Positions 8,428 to 18,188 of a DNA stretch of 64,000 nucleotides are shown here, piece after piece (within the stretch, counting starts at the first letter, position 1; the number at the start of each line of letters is the position of its first letter). This stretch comes from Leisingera sp. NJS204. Lineage in GTDB: Bacteria; Pseudomonadota; Alphaproteobacteria; Rhodobacterales; Rhodobacteraceae. Location: NCBI RefSeq assembly GCF_004123675.1, contig NZ_CP035417.1, positions 2,781,501 through 2,845,500 on the forward strand. The letters run 5' to 3'. The position numbers and the translations under genes were made by a program. The notes under the pieces are model-generated. The model was not told the origin of the DNA, searched no databases, and saw only the letters and a program-made list of their open reading frames with translations.

Positions 8428-8512
8428 TTTCTTCCCCCCGGAAGGCCAATGGGCAACAGCACCGATTTTAAGGGGGGATGCCGCGCCGGGCAATGACAGG
8501 GTTAGCAAATGG

Positions 8513-9058
8513 TTAACGTCTGAGATCCAGCTCGGGCAGCACCAGAAACCCGCTGTAACGTACCAGCAGACCGATGCGCGGCAGGCTGGCAGAGATGTCA
8601 AATCCCAAGTGCCCCTCCGGCGTCTCAAATTCGGCAGCGGCGCTTTGCGGGCAAAGGGCCTGGGGCAGCGGCAGGCCGAACAGCCGGGCCCTCTCCACCG
8701 AGACCACCATTGCGCCTTGCTGAACCGAGACGGTCAGGTCCAGCTCGACCATGCCGAAACGTTCCACCGCCCTGCCTGTTTGCGGATCGTAGCGCAGGTG
8801 CGAGCGGGTCAGGAATTTGCCGAAACTGCGCCGCCAGACATGGCCCTTGCCCTGCGGCGCGACGTCCAGCCGGAACCGGGTTTCTGCCATCGGCGGCGGA
8901 AACCCTGCAAGCGCCGCCAGCAGCCGCGCCCAGCGGTTGCCGCCCTCAACCTTGACCATGCCGTGGCTGCGTTGCGGCGGTTGCGCATGGAACCGCAGCA
9001 GGACCGGCGGCACCTCCAGGTCTTGCGCCGCGATAATGTCGCCAAAGGCATCCCTCAT
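8513..9058 (-). CDS. DUF4166 domain protein
   Basis: The 181-residue protein matches the DUF4166 family: an N-terminal PPVLLRFH segment, a central FRLDVAPQGKGHVWRRSFG with the Gly-x-x-W-x-R-x-F core typical of the family, then a region with FGMVELDLTVSV and a C-terminal beta-rich part. DUF4166 proteins are of unknown biochemical function and often occur near NAD-binding saccharopine-like or DCC-family proteins. Its ATG overlaps the stop of the upstream DCC-family gene by 4 bases, so the two are translated together. Confidence 0.78.
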   Translation of the reverse strand: MRDAFGDIIAAQDLEVPPVLLRFHAQPPQRSHGMVKVEGGNRWARLLAALAGFPPPMAETRFRLDVAPQGKGHVWRRSFGKFLTRSHLRYDPQTGRAVERFGMVELDLTVSVQQGAMVVSVERARLFGLPLPQALCPQSAAAEFETPEGHLGFDISASLPRIGLLVRYSGFLVLPELDLRR

Positions 9059-9483
9059 AGCTCAAAGCCTCCGTCGGCAAACCGGGCGCGAACCTCTGGG
9101 CCAGGGATCAGGCACGTATCAAAGCGGCCGAACAGCCGGTACCGGTTGCGGGCGACACTGAAGTAGAGCGCGTCCTTCAGCCGCCCCGGCAGGAACCGGC
9201 AGACAGACAAGGCCGGCCAAGGCAAGGGCAGCGCCCGCATTGCGGCGGCAAAGGCATCCAGCCGCTGATAGGTGCGGCCATCCACAATCACCAGATTGGT
9301 CTCGTACGCATCCGTCGGCAGGCCATGCTGGCGGTAAAGTTGCTGCCCCAGCGGCGACTGCGCGGTGGCAAAGCGGAACCGTCCGGCCCGGTCATGGCGC
9401 AGCATGAAGCGGAAGAAGCCCGAGCACAGCACGCATTCGCCGTCGAAGACGATGAGGTCTGTGCTCTCTTCCTTCTTTTTCAT
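9055..9483 (-). CDS. DCC-family (DUF393) thiol-disulfide oxidoreductase-like protein
   Basis: The N-terminal motif FDGECVLCSG is the D-x-x-C-x-x-C signature of the DCC/DUF393 family, predicted thioredoxin-like oxidoreductases. The 142-residue length is typical, and FATAQSPLG and the downstream DGRTYQRLDAF and LP-x-P segments are also conserved family features. The 4-base overlap with the DUF4166 gene suggests both work together, possibly at the membrane. Substrate unknown. Confidence 0.85.
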   Translation of the reverse strand: MKKKEESTDLIVFDGECVLCSGFFRFMLRHDRAGRFRFATAQSPLGQQLYRQHGLPTDAYETNLVIVDGRTYQRLDAFAAAMRALPLPWPALSVCRFLPGRLKDALYFSVARNRYRLFGRFDTCLIPGPEVRARFADGGFEL

Positions 9484-9505
9484 TCAAGTCATGCCCCAAT
9501 ATTGG

Positions 9506-10117
9506 TCAGCGTTCGGGGAAAATGTTGGTGTCAGGCCCAAACACCACATCATCGCCGGAAGCATACAAAAAACATCGCCTGCGATTACCATCATTTTCTT
9601 CGCATTTACTAAGCGCAACCTGTTCAGCCTCGCGCATGGTCAAGCGCCCCGACGCATAAGCCCAAGCTCCGTTCCGGCTGAGCGCCAGCGCCTTATTCCG
9701 TCTGGCCGCAGAATAGCGGGACACCACGTCCCTGCCCCACAAATCAGCAACAAACGGAATAGTCTCAGGACTTACGGTCCCGGCATAGACCAAGGAAGGA
9801 CTTGCCTGCCAATCCGGTATGTTCTGCCCCTTTGCGATGGCCATGCCGCAAGCCTGACCCGCCGCGTGCTCGCACTTTTGCAATACAACACGGGTTATTG
9901 TCGACGACAGCTTGTTGCCGCTGCAGCGGGACGCCCAATGCCCGTTCGGCGACACGGCCACCATATAGGTCTGCTTGCAGCGGACCCGTTCATAATCCCT
10001 TTGAATACTGGCGCTGGCGACATCCGATAGGAAGGGGATCTGAAAGAAATCGGGAACGTCTGCCCGCGCGGAATGAGCACTGGCCGCCAGCGCAACTAAC
10101 ACGAATCTAAGCAACAT
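9506..10117 (-). CDS. Secreted protein with two cysteine-containing repeats
   Basis: I use the internal ATG at 10117 because it starts a signal peptide (LLRFVLVALAASAHSARA); the result is 203 residues. The mature part contains two copies of one module: VSPNGHWASRCSG ... VVLQKCE ... QACGMAIAKG around residues 55-105 and LSRNGAWAYASG ... VALSKCE ... RRCFLYASGD around 145-190. Each copy has a Ser-x-NG-x-WA turn and a C-x(7-10)-C pair, reminiscent of DUF4189-type periplasmic domains, but I would not assign it firmly. The gene ends just before the downstream rpoD terminator region but is transcribed separately from rpoD, on the same strand. Confidence 0.72.
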   Translation of the reverse strand: MLLRFVLVALAASAHSARADVPDFFQIPFLSDVASASIQRDYERVRCKQTYMVAVSPNGHWASRCSGNKLSSTITRVVLQKCEHAAGQACGMAIAKGQNIPDWQASPSLVYAGTVSPETIPFVADLWGRDVVSRYSAARRNKALALSRNGAWAYASGRLTMREAEQVALSKCEENDGNRRRCFLYASGDDVVFGPDTNIFPER

Positions 10118-10171
10118 CTTCTGAATTCCCCAAACTAATCTGTTGGGCAGATTACAGGTCAATCAGGCAAG

Positions 10172-10199
10172 AAAAAGGCGCCCCGCGGGGCGCCCTTTG
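10172..10199 (-). terminator. Rho-independent terminator of rpoD
   Basis: On the minus strand an 8-bp perfect GC stem (arms 10187-10194 and 10177-10184, 2-base turn) is followed by TTTTT, directly after the rpoD stop at 10201. Confidence 0.9.
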
Positions 10200-10200
10200 A

Positions 10201-12186
10201 TTACTGATCCAGGAAGCTGCGCAGTTTGCGGCTGCGGCTGGGGTGCTTCAACTTCCTGAGCGCTTTCGCTTCGATCTGGCGGATCCGTTCGCGGGTCACG
10301 CTGAACTGCTGGCCGACCTCCTCCAGCGTGTGGTCGGTGTTCATGCCGATGCCGAAGCGCATCCGCAGAACCCGTTCCTCGCGCGGGGTGAGCGACGCCA
10401 GAACCCGGGTGGTGGTTTCCTTGAGGTTTTCCTGAATGGCGCTGTCCAAGGGCAGCACGGCATTCTTGTCCTCGATGAAATCACCCAGCTGGCTGTCTTC
10501 CTCGTCCCCGATCGGGGTTTCAAGGCTGATCGGCTCCTTGGCGATCTTCATCACCTTGCGGACCTTCTCCAGCGGCATCTGCAGCTTTTCCGCCAGCTCT
10601 TCCGGGGTCGGCTCGCGGCCGATCTCATGCAGCATCTGGCGGCCGGTGCGGACCAGCTTGTTGATGGTCTCGATCATGTGGACCGGAATCCGGATGGTGC
10701 GTGCCTGATCCGCGATCGAGCGGGTGATGGCCTGACGGATCCACCAGGTGGCGTAGGTCGAGAACTTGTAGCCGCGGCGGTATTCGAATTTGTCCACCGC
10801 CTTCATCAGGCCGATGTTGCCTTCCTGGATCAGGTCCAGGAACTGCAGGCCGCGGTTGGTGTATTTCTTGGCAATCGAGATTACCAGGCGCAGGTTCGCC
10901 TCGACCATTTCCTTCTTGGCCTGGCGGGCTTCTTTTTCGCCCTTTTGAACCTGCTGCACAATGCGGCGGAATTCCGAGATATCCAGACCAACATACTGGC
11001 CGACCTGGGCCATGTCGGCGCGCAGTTCTTCGACCTTGTCGGTAGAGCGTTCGATGAACATCTGCCAGCCGCGGCCGGGCTTGCCGCCCATGTCGGCCAG
11101 CCAGTTCGGGTCCAGCTCGCGGCCGCGGTAGGCATCAATGAACTCGCGGCGGTTGATGCGGGCCTGGTCGGCCAGCTTGACCATCGCGCTGTCAATCTGC
11201 ATCACCCGGCGGTTGATGCCGTAAAGCTGGTCAATCAGCGCTTCGATCCGGTTGTTGTGCAGATGCAGCCCGTTCACCAGTTCGACGATTTCCGAGCGCA
11301 GCGCCTGATAGGTCGCCTCGTCCTGAGTGCTGAAGGAGCCGTCCTCGTTCAGGGTTGCCGAGATCCGGCTGTCCTGCATTTCGGACAGCTGCGCAAAGTC
11401 AGTCGAGATCCGCTCCAGCGTGACCAGAACACGGTCCTTGAGAGCGGCCTCCATCGCGGCCAGCGACATGTTGGCCTGTTCATCCTCGTCATCGTCGTCA
11501 TCGCTGGCAATCGGATTGCCGTCGGCGTCCAGCTCGGGACCTTCGTCTTTAACCGGCTTGGCCGCAGCCACAGCGGATGTATCGACGACCGGCGCTTCCT
11601 CCTCGCCGTCTTCGTCCAATTGGTTGCCAAAGGTGGCCTCCAGGTCGATGACGTCGCGCAGCAGGATGTCCTCGGACAGCAGTTCGTCGTGCCAGATGGT
11701 GATCGCCTGGAAGGTCAGTGGGCTTTCGCATAGCCCCAGGATCATCGTATTGCGGCCGGCTTCGATCCGCTTGGCGATGGCAATCTCGCCTTCACGGCTC
11801 AGCAGCTCAACCGAGCCCATCTCGCGCAGGTACATGCGCACCGGGTCATCGGTGCGGTCCAGCTTTTCAGCCTGGGCGCCGGCCAGCGCAACCTCGCGCG
11901 GGCCTTCGGTGGTCACAAGGTCGGTGGTGCCCTTGTTCTCTTCTTCTTCGGCCTCTTCGTCCTCGATGATGTTGATGCCCATTTCGCTGAGCATCGACAT
12001 CACGTCTTCGATCTGTTCCGAACTGACCTGATCCGGCGGCAGAACCTGATTGAGCTGATCGTAGGTGATGTAGCCTTTCTCGCGGGCCTCCGCGATCATC
12101 TTCTTGACCTGAGTCTGGCTCATGTCGAGTGAGATTTCGGCGTCCTGATCATCAGGTTTGCGGTCGTCGGTGTCTTTGGCGGCCAT
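10201..12186 (-). CDS. rpoD: Primary sigma factor RpoD (sigma-70)
   Basis: The 661-residue housekeeping sigma factor has all regions in order: region 1.1 at the N-terminus, region 1.2 ([19 protein letters not shown]) near residue 115, an acidic non-conserved insert around 190-240 rich in Asp/Glu, region 2 ([19 protein letters not shown], then [13 protein letters not shown]), region 3, and region 4 with the C-terminal helix-turn-helix ([17 protein letters not shown]). It follows dnaG by 134 bases on the same strand, the usual alphaproteobacterial macromolecular-synthesis arrangement without rpsU. It ends at a strong terminator. Confidence 0.98.
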   Translation of the reverse strand: MAAKDTDDRKPDDQDAEISLDMSQTQVKKMIAEAREKGYITYDQLNQVLPPDQVSSEQIEDVMSMLSEMGINIIEDEEAEEEENKGTTDLVTTEGPREVALAGAQAEKLDRTDDPVRMYLREMGSVELLSREGEIAIAKRIEAGRNTMILGLCESPLTFQAITIWHDELLSEDILLRDVIDLEATFGNQLDEDGEEEAPVVDTSAVAAAKPVKDEGPELDADGNPIASDDDDDEDEQANMSLAAMEAALKDRVLVTLERISTDFAQLSEMQDSRISATLNEDGSFSTQDEATYQALRSEIVELVNGLHLHNNRIEALIDQLYGINRRVMQIDSAMVKLADQARINRREFIDAYRGRELDPNWLADMGGKPGRGWQMFIERSTDKVEELRADMAQVGQYVGLDISEFRRIVQQVQKGEKEARQAKKEMVEANLRLVISIAKKYTNRGLQFLDLIQEGNIGLMKAVDKFEYRRGYKFSTYATWWIRQAITRSIADQARTIRIPVHMIETINKLVRTGRQMLHEIGREPTPEELAEKLQMPLEKVRKVMKIAKEPISLETPIGDEEDSQLGDFIEDKNAVLPLDSAIQENLKETTTRVLASLTPREERVLRMRFGIGMNTDHTLEEVGQQFSVTRERIRQIEAKALRKLKHPSRSRKLRSFLDQ

Positions 12187-12320
12187 TCATTGCTCCTACT
12201 CAGGGGCTGCGGGGCGATTCGGGTCGCGCGAATCATTAGCGCGATTCTCTGATTCGTCACCCCGTTTACCCAATTTTCCTGTGCTCTTCCTTAGCAAAAC
12301 GCAGAATCAGGCAATCTGTG

Positions 12321-14327
12321 TCATTTACCGGAAAAGCCGATCCGATCCAAAAGGGCGCCGAACGCGTCGCGCTCATCCCGGCTGAGCCGCGCGCCGTTCT
12401 CGCCCACATCATACTGCGCCTGGTCTTCATTCTCGCTGCGCACTGCCTTGTTCTTGGCCTCGGCTGCCTGCCGCAACCGCCAGGTCAGCGCCTCATCTGC
12501 AAGGCCGTCCAGATCTTCTTCGGCCTCTGCCAGTTCCGCGTCCAGCCCGCGCCGCGCCTCAAGCTTTGCCAGCTCCTCGGCCAGGGTCATGCTGGCCAGT
12601 TCGGTGTCGCCGGGTTTGCGCAGGCAGGGGGTGATTGCGACATGGCGAAGGCCAAAGAGGTTTTCAAGGGCATGAGGTCCCAAAGACCAGTCGATTTCTT
12701 CGCGCAGACGCTCTGGCGCGCCGATGCCATAGCGCAGCACCATATCCCGCAGCACCGCCAGATCCGGATCGGCGCATTGCAGGCGCTCAAGGCTGGTCTC
12801 GAATTCGGGGATCACAGCCGGGGTGGTGATTGCCGTGGCCAGGATCACCGCTTCGCGCATGGCGGCAAAAAACTCGTCTTCGGCACCTGCCACCAGCGAG
12901 GCACGGGTGGTTGCGCGCGGCTGCGGAATCGGGCCAAAGCCCTTGCCGGGTTTCCACGGCGGACGGCTGCCATCGCGAAAGCCGCCGCTGCGGGACCCGC
13001 GCTGCTGGAAACCGCCGTCGCCGCCGTCGCGGTTACTGCGGTTGCCGCGAAACAGCTGCCAGCGCATCTCCTTGACGTCTTCGCCGTAATGCTTGCGGAT
13101 CGACGGGTCGCGGATCAGCTTGATCTTCTCGCGCAAGGATTTGTCCAGCGACGCCTTGCGTTCGGGGCTGTCGAAAACTTTGCCCTCGGTCTCGCGCTGC
13201 CACAGCAGCTTGACCATCGGCATCGCCTGATCCAGCACCGCCTGCACCGCCTCCGGGCCTTTACTGCGGATCAGGTCGTCGGGGTCCTTGCCTTCGGGCA
13301 TGATGGCAAAGCGCAGGGATTTCCCGGCCTCTAGCAAGGGCAGCGCCAGATCAATCAGCCGCATGGCGGCGCGGATGCCCGCCTTGTCGCCGTCCAGCGC
13401 GATGATCGGCTCATCCGACATCCGCCACAGCATCTGCAGCTGGTTTTCGGTGATCGCAGTGCCCAGCGGCGCCACCGACGACTGAAACCCGCCTTCGGCC
13501 AGCGCAATCACATCCATATAGCCCTCAGCCACGACCAGCGAGGACCCCCGCCCCGAAGCCGCCCGCGCGGGCCCGTGGTTATACAGGCTGCGGCCCTTGT
13601 CGAACAGCTCGGTCTCGGGCGAGTTCAGGTATTTGGCGTTGTCATTGGGGTCCATCGCCCGGCCGCCAAAGGCAATTGCGCGGCCGCGCGCATCGCGGAT
13701 CGGGAACATGATCCGGTTGCGGAAAGTGTCATAAGGCTTGCCGCCCTTGTTCGAGGGTTTGGCCAGCCCGGCGCCGATGATCAGATCCTCGGGCACGTTC
13801 TTGCCACGCAACCCGTCCCACAAGGCCTGCCAGCCATCAGGGGCAAAGCCGATTTCCCAGCGGTCCAGCGCCGGCGGCGTCAGGCCGCGGCGCTGCAAGT
13901 ATGTACGGGCGTCATGGGCAGCGTTGGTTTTCAGCTGCAAGCGGAAGAACTGTACCGCCTGCTCCATCACTTCGGCCAGCAGTGCCCTGCGGTCCTGCTT
14001 TTCCTGCGCGCGCGGGTCGCGCTTGGGCATTTCCATGCCAGCCTCTTGCGCCAGGATCTCCACCGCCTCCATGAAACCGACGTTCTCGGTCTCCTGGATG
14101 AATTTCAGCGCGTCGCCTTTGGCGTGGCAGCCGAAGCAGTAATAGAACCCCTTGCGGTCCTCTACATGGAAGGATGCGGTTTTTTCATGGTGAAAGGGGC
14201 ACGGGCTCCAATAGTCACCCTTGCCCGGCTGCGACTTGCGCTGATCCCACATGACCTTGCGCCCGACAACATCAGAGATACTGACTCGGGTGCGCAATTC
14301 ATCCAGAAAGCCGGGCGGCAGGGACAT
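12321..14327 (-). CDS. dnaG: DNA primase DnaG
   Basis: DnaG makes RNA primers at the replication fork. The 668-residue protein has the N-terminal CHC2 zinc finger (C43, H46, C64, C67), the catalytic core, and the TOPRIM motifs (VVAEGYMDVIAL and ALDGDKAG) around residues 265-320. The C-terminal part after a Gly/Arg-rich linker near 430-460 (RNRDGGDGGFQQRGSRSGG) would be the helicase-binding domain. One base separates its ATG from the stop of the small secreted protein upstream, so translation is probably coupled. rpoD follows downstream. Confidence 0.97.
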   Translation of the reverse strand: MSLPPGFLDELRTRVSISDVVGRKVMWDQRKSQPGKGDYWSPCPFHHEKTASFHVEDRKGFYYCFGCHAKGDALKFIQETENVGFMEAVEILAQEAGMEMPKRDPRAQEKQDRRALLAEVMEQAVQFFRLQLKTNAAHDARTYLQRRGLTPPALDRWEIGFAPDGWQALWDGLRGKNVPEDLIIGAGLAKPSNKGGKPYDTFRNRIMFPIRDARGRAIAFGGRAMDPNDNAKYLNSPETELFDKGRSLYNHGPARAASGRGSSLVVAEGYMDVIALAEGGFQSSVAPLGTAITENQLQMLWRMSDEPIIALDGDKAGIRAAMRLIDLALPLLEAGKSLRFAIMPEGKDPDDLIRSKGPEAVQAVLDQAMPMVKLLWQRETEGKVFDSPERKASLDKSLREKIKLIRDPSIRKHYGEDVKEMRWQLFRGNRSNRDGGDGGFQQRGSRSGGFRDGSRPPWKPGKGFGPIPQPRATTRASLVAGAEDEFFAAMREAVILATAITTPAVIPEFETSLERLQCADPDLAVLRDMVLRYGIGAPERLREEIDWSLGPHALENLFGLRHVAITPCLRKPGDTELASMTLAEELAKLEARRGLDAELAEAEEDLDGLADEALTWRLRQAAEAKNKAVRSENEDQAQYDVGENGARLSRDERDAFGALLDRIGFSGK

Positions 14328-14328
14328 A

Positions 14329-14667
14329 TCAGTTCGACTTCAGCTGTTTCTGCATCGCCTGGATCTGATCCCAGTTCTGCAGGCACTGTTCCTCGAAGGC
14401 CGCACCAAGATCAACGTCGCGCAGGTCGCGCCGTTTCATCGCATAGACATGGTTTGTCAGCTGCGGAATCGCCTTGGAATAGGTCTCAGGCCAGTCCGGT
14501 TCGCTGTCCAGCACCGCCTGCTCCACCTCTTCCTGTTTCACCCGGTCCAGCCGCGCCTGCTGCACCGCGGCCATGACTTGGCCCTGGTACTTGCAGCTTT
14601 GTTCTTTGGTTTCAGAAGCATAGGCCGGAGCCGCCAGTAGGGCGGCTGCTAGGGCGATGCGGATCAT
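14329..14667 (-). CDS. Small secreted protein upstream of dnaG
   Basis: The 112-residue product has a signal peptide (IRIALAAALLAAPAYA-S, cleavage near 17). The mature region is charged and helical with two cysteines (SCKYQ near residue 24 and EEQCLQNW near 92), probably forming one disulfide. No domain was recognised. The stop codon is one base from the dnaG ATG, which is a very tight arrangement for a periplasmic protein in front of primase and suggests co-transcription with dnaG and rpoD. Confidence 0.75.
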   Translation of the reverse strand: MIRIALAAALLAAPAYASETKEQSCKYQGQVMAAVQQARLDRVKQEEVEQAVLDSEPDWPETYSKAIPQLTNHVYAMKRRDLRDVDLGAAFEEQCLQNWDQIQAMQKQLKSN

Positions 14668-14704
14668 AGATGCGCTCCGGGAATCAGTTGGTGATCCCCA
14701 AAGG

Positions 14705-15250
14705 TTACCCCCGCGCCGCGACAGCTTCCATCGCTGTTTTCAAATCATGCACAAGCGTTTTTGCCATCGAGCGGAACACCATGATCTGAAACGCCTGCGG
14801 CCCGGTGCGGGTCACCGAGGCCATCATGTGCTTCAGCTCGGTCCGTGCAGTATGGCCGCGCTTGAACACCTGGTTCCGCAGATCAACCGGCACCAGCCGC
14901 GCCAGCACGTCCTCAGCGCCAGCGCCTTCCAGCCGCACCACGGCCCAGGCGTCGCTCTGATCCGTCAGCGCGGCGTGCCCCGCTAGCTTGGCATCCGGCG
15001 CAAGCCCCATCAGCAATGCCATGTCCCGCCCGAACCAGACCGCGCGGCTGCCGGCCTTGCCAGTCGCACGGTTTGCCGCCGGGAAGGCCATGCCATGGGC
15101 CGTTTCCAGCGCTTTGCTCAGCGCCTCCTGCTGGCCCTTGAACGGGGCCACGGTCCACATCGCACCGGGATGTTCCTCGGTCAGGCTCATGCCGCCGATG
15201 GTTGCCGGAACCAGTCCTTCACAGGGACTTTTTGCAATCAGTTCAGCCAC
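14705..15250 (-). CDS. soxG: Sarcosine oxidase gamma subunit SoxG
   Basis: SoxG is the small folded subunit of heterotetrameric sarcosine oxidase. I use the GTG at 15250, which overlaps the soxA stop by 8 bases, rather than a far upstream start; the protein is then 181 residues and begins VAELIAKSPCEGL. Segments typical of the family are GRDMALLMG, LTDQSDAWAVVRLEG and LVPVDLRNQVFKRG. It is the last gene of the soxBDAG operon, in the usual order. Confidence 0.9.
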   Translation of the reverse strand: MAELIAKSPCEGLVPATIGGMSLTEEHPGAMWTVAPFKGQQEALSKALETAHGMAFPAANRATGKAGSRAVWFGRDMALLMGLAPDAKLAGHAALTDQSDAWAVVRLEGAGAEDVLARLVPVDLRNQVFKRGHTARTELKHMMASVTRTGPQAFQIMVFRSMAKTLVHDLKTAMEAVAARG

Positions 15251-18188
15251 GGGCACGCCCTCCTTCGGGGTCAAAGAACACAGGCGGCACAACTTCGCAC
15301 AGGGTATCAACACCGCGCATGTGGTCAACCAGACGCACAGTTTCGCCGATCCGCTCCGGTCCTTCTTTCAGAAAGGCCAGGCCAATCGGGCACCCCAGCG
15401 CCGGCGAATAACCGGCCGAGGTCACGTAACCCTGATCATAGATCCGCTCGACCGGGTCGCCCGGCGTGAACAGATGGGCCCCGGCAGTGATCTCCTTAGC
15501 CGCACCAACCGGCTTCAGGCCCACAAGGCGCATCCGGTCCTCGGCCATCAGCCCCTCGCGGGTGGACATCGGCTTGCCCAGAAAATCCTTCTTCCTGGAC
15601 ATCATTCCCTGCAGCCCCAGGTCAATGGCGGTCACCGTGCCGTTGATCTCGGCATGGGTGATCAGACCCTTTTCGATCCGCAGCACGTTCAGCGCTTCCA
15701 TCCCATAGGCACCGCCGCCCATCGCCTCGGCCCGCTTCAGCAGCTCGCGGAACAGGCTTTCACCATAGCGCGCAGGAACGGCCACCTCATAGGCGTGCTC
15801 GCCCGAGAAAGAGATCCGGAACAGCCGCCCCTTAACGCCCAGCACAGTCGCCTCGCCACAGCCCATGAACGGCCAGGTTTCACCATTCACATCTTCGCCG
15901 ATCAGCCCGTTCAGCAGCTCCCTTGATTTTGGCCCGGCCACGGCAAACTGTGCCCATTGCTCGGTCACCGAGGTAAACCGCACGTCCCATTCAGGACGAA
16001 GCACCTGGCTGACATACTCCATATGCGCCATCACCTGCCCCGCGGCGGCGGTTGTGGTGGTCATGACATAATGGTTTTCACCCAGCCGCGCGGTGGTGCC
16101 GTCATCCATGACAAAGCCGTCTTCGCGCAGCATCAGCCCATAGCGGACCTTGCCAACTTTCAGCGTGCTGAAGGTGTTGGTATAAAGATGATCCAGGAAC
16201 TTGCCTGCATCGGCGCCCTGAATGTCGATCTTGCCCAGGGTGGAGACATCGCAGATGCCCACCGCATTGCGCACGCACGTCACTTCCCGGTCGCAGGACT
16301 GGCGCCAATTGGTCTCCCCCGGCTTCGGATAATAGGCGGCGCGGTACCACAGCCCGACCTCCAGCTGATGCGCGCCGCGGGTGTCGCTCTCGCCGTGCGA
16401 CGTCAGGAAGCGCTGCGGTTTAAAGCCCTCATCCGTGGCCCCTGCCCCAATGGCACCAATGGCCACCGGCACAAACGGCGGCCGGAAGGTGGTGGTGCCG
16501 GTCTCGGGGATCGTCCGCCCCGTCGCATCCGCCAGCACCGCCAGCGCTGCAACGTTTGAGTTCTTGCCCTGATCGGTTGCCATCCCTTGGGTGGTGTAGC
16601 GCTTCATATGCTCGACCGAGCGGAAATTCTCGACCGCTGCCTGCTTCACATCCTTGACGGTGACGTCGTTCTGGAAATCGAGCCAGGCGCGGCCCTTGCC
16701 CGGCACCGCCCAGAGCGCCGCAATACGGTAAGGATCATCCTCCGCATCCGGCAGATCACCGGCAGCGGGTTTCAGGCCCAGCGCTTCCAGTACCTTAGCC
16801 GCAGCATCCGCGCCTTCGCGCAGCGCGCCTGCGGTGGAGAACGTACCGTTACAGGCGCCCGCCGTAACCATCCCCGGCACGGCGCCCTCTGCGGGAACAA
16901 AGGCCAGCGCATCGCGTTTCCAAACGGGGCGGCTGTTCAGGTGGCAGGTCAGATGCACCGAAGGGTTCCAGCCGCCGGACATCGCCAGGCAGTCGGTCTG
17001 GATCTTCTCCTCGCCCTTGACCGAGCGCACAGTGATGCTGTCCACCCGATGCCGTCCGGCGGAACCGCAAACCTGCGCGCCCTTGATCACCTGATACGGG
17101 CCGCTGTCCGGCGCCTCATGGCGGCTGTCGATCACCGCCGCGATGTGGACGCCTGCATCATGCAGGTCGCGTGCGGTGCGGTGCGCCTGATCGTTGTTGG
17201 CAAAGACGGTGACCCGCTCCCCCGGCGCCACACCCCAGCGGTTCAGATAGGCGCGCACGGCGCCCGCCATCATGATGCCAGGCCGGTCATTGTTGCGGAA
17301 CGCCACGGGACGCTCGATCGCGCCTGCTGCCAGCACCGCATGTTTGGCAGCGATCCGCCAGAAGCATTCGCGCGGCAGGTGGCTGCCTTTCAGCGAATGG
17401 CGCCGCGGCAAATGGTGCGAAACCCGCTCCAGCGCGCCATAAGTGCCCTGATCATAGGCGCCGGTGACAGCAGTGCGGGTCATCAGCCGCACATTGTCCA
17501 TCGCCTCAAGCTCAGCCAGCACGTCCGCGGCCCACTCATGGCCCGGCTTGCCGCTGACGTCTTCGCGTTCCGCCAAAAGACGCCCGCCCATGCGGCTGTC
17601 TTCCTCTGCCAAAATCACATCGGCCCCGGCCCGGCCCGCAGTCAGCGCCGCCATCAGCCCGGCAGGACCCGAACCGATCACCAGCACATCGCAAAAGGCA
17701 AAGGCTTTCTCGTACCGGTCCTGATCCGCCTCGCCCGACAGCGCACCAAGCCCTGCCGCATTGCGGATCATCGGCTCATAGAGCTTTTCCCAGAACGCAG
17801 CCGGCCACATGAAAGTCTTGTAATAGAACCCTGCAGTAAAAAACGGCGCCGCCAGGTCATTGACCGCCATCACGTCACGTTCGACCGAGGGCCAGCAGTT
17901 CTGGCTGCGCGCCTCCAGCCCCTCGAATATTTCTTGCTGGGTCGCGCGGACGTTCGGATCCTGCTGGCCGCCGGTGCCGGTGGTCACCAGTGCGTTCGGC
18001 TCTTCGCTGCCCGCGGTCAGCACCCCGCGCGGACGGTGGTATTTGAACGACCGCGCCATCAGATGCACATCATTGGCCAGCAAGGCAGCGGCCAGCGTGT
18101 CCCCTTCCAGCCCCATCAGATGGCGGCCATTAAATGAGAACGTAACCGGCTTCGCACCCTGGTTCAGCCCCTTGCCTGGAAGTCTCAT
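15243..18188 (-). CDS. soxA: Sarcosine oxidase alpha subunit SoxA
   Basis: SoxA is the large subunit of the enzyme that oxidatively demethylates sarcosine to glycine, passing the methyl group to tetrahydrofolate. The 981-residue protein shows the N-terminal domain with SFKYHRPRG, a dinucleotide-binding motif (VLVIGSGPAGLMAALTAGR) near residue 170, and C-terminal folate-binding aminomethyltransferase-like domains (from about 600: VGICDVSTLGKIDIQG; then FSGEHAYEVAVP and GLITHAEINGTVTAIDLGL). Its ATG overlaps the soxD stop by 4 bases, and soxG overlaps its own stop, so the operon is tightly coupled. Confidence 0.97.
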   Translation of the reverse strand: MRLPGKGLNQGAKPVTFSFNGRHLMGLEGDTLAAALLANDVHLMARSFKYHRPRGVLTAGSEEPNALVTTGTGGQQDPNVRATQQEIFEGLEARSQNCWPSVERDVMAVNDLAAPFFTAGFYYKTFMWPAAFWEKLYEPMIRNAAGLGALSGEADQDRYEKAFAFCDVLVIGSGPAGLMAALTAGRAGADVILAEEDSRMGGRLLAEREDVSGKPGHEWAADVLAELEAMDNVRLMTRTAVTGAYDQGTYGALERVSHHLPRRHSLKGSHLPRECFWRIAAKHAVLAAGAIERPVAFRNNDRPGIMMAGAVRAYLNRWGVAPGERVTVFANNDQAHRTARDLHDAGVHIAAVIDSRHEAPDSGPYQVIKGAQVCGSAGRHRVDSITVRSVKGEEKIQTDCLAMSGGWNPSVHLTCHLNSRPVWKRDALAFVPAEGAVPGMVTAGACNGTFSTAGALREGADAAAKVLEALGLKPAAGDLPDAEDDPYRIAALWAVPGKGRAWLDFQNDVTVKDVKQAAVENFRSVEHMKRYTTQGMATDQGKNSNVAALAVLADATGRTIPETGTTTFRPPFVPVAIGAIGAGATDEGFKPQRFLTSHGESDTRGAHQLEVGLWYRAAYYPKPGETNWRQSCDREVTCVRNAVGICDVSTLGKIDIQGADAGKFLDHLYTNTFSTLKVGKVRYGLMLREDGFVMDDGTTARLGENHYVMTTTTAAAGQVMAHMEYVSQVLRPEWDVRFTSVTEQWAQFAVAGPKSRELLNGLIGEDVNGETWPFMGCGEATVLGVKGRLFRISFSGEHAYEVAVPARYGESLFRELLKRAEAMGGGAYGMEALNVLRIEKGLITHAEINGTVTAIDLGLQGMMSRKKDFLGKPMSTREGLMAEDRMRLVGLKPVGAAKEITAGAHLFTPGDPVERIYDQGYVTSAGYSPALGCPIGLAFLKEGPERIGETVRLVDHMRGVDTLCEVVPPVFFDPEGGRARG

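Noticed and set aside
10243-11733. Long open frame antisense to rpoD (about 496 codons)
   Set aside because: It is a shadow of a GC-rich gene with a strong codon bias; rpoD on the other strand is unambiguous and no ribosome site or motif supports the antisense frame.
16587-18137. Antisense frame of about 516 codons over soxA
   Set aside because: soxA is a textbook match; the opposite frame has no recognisable domain.
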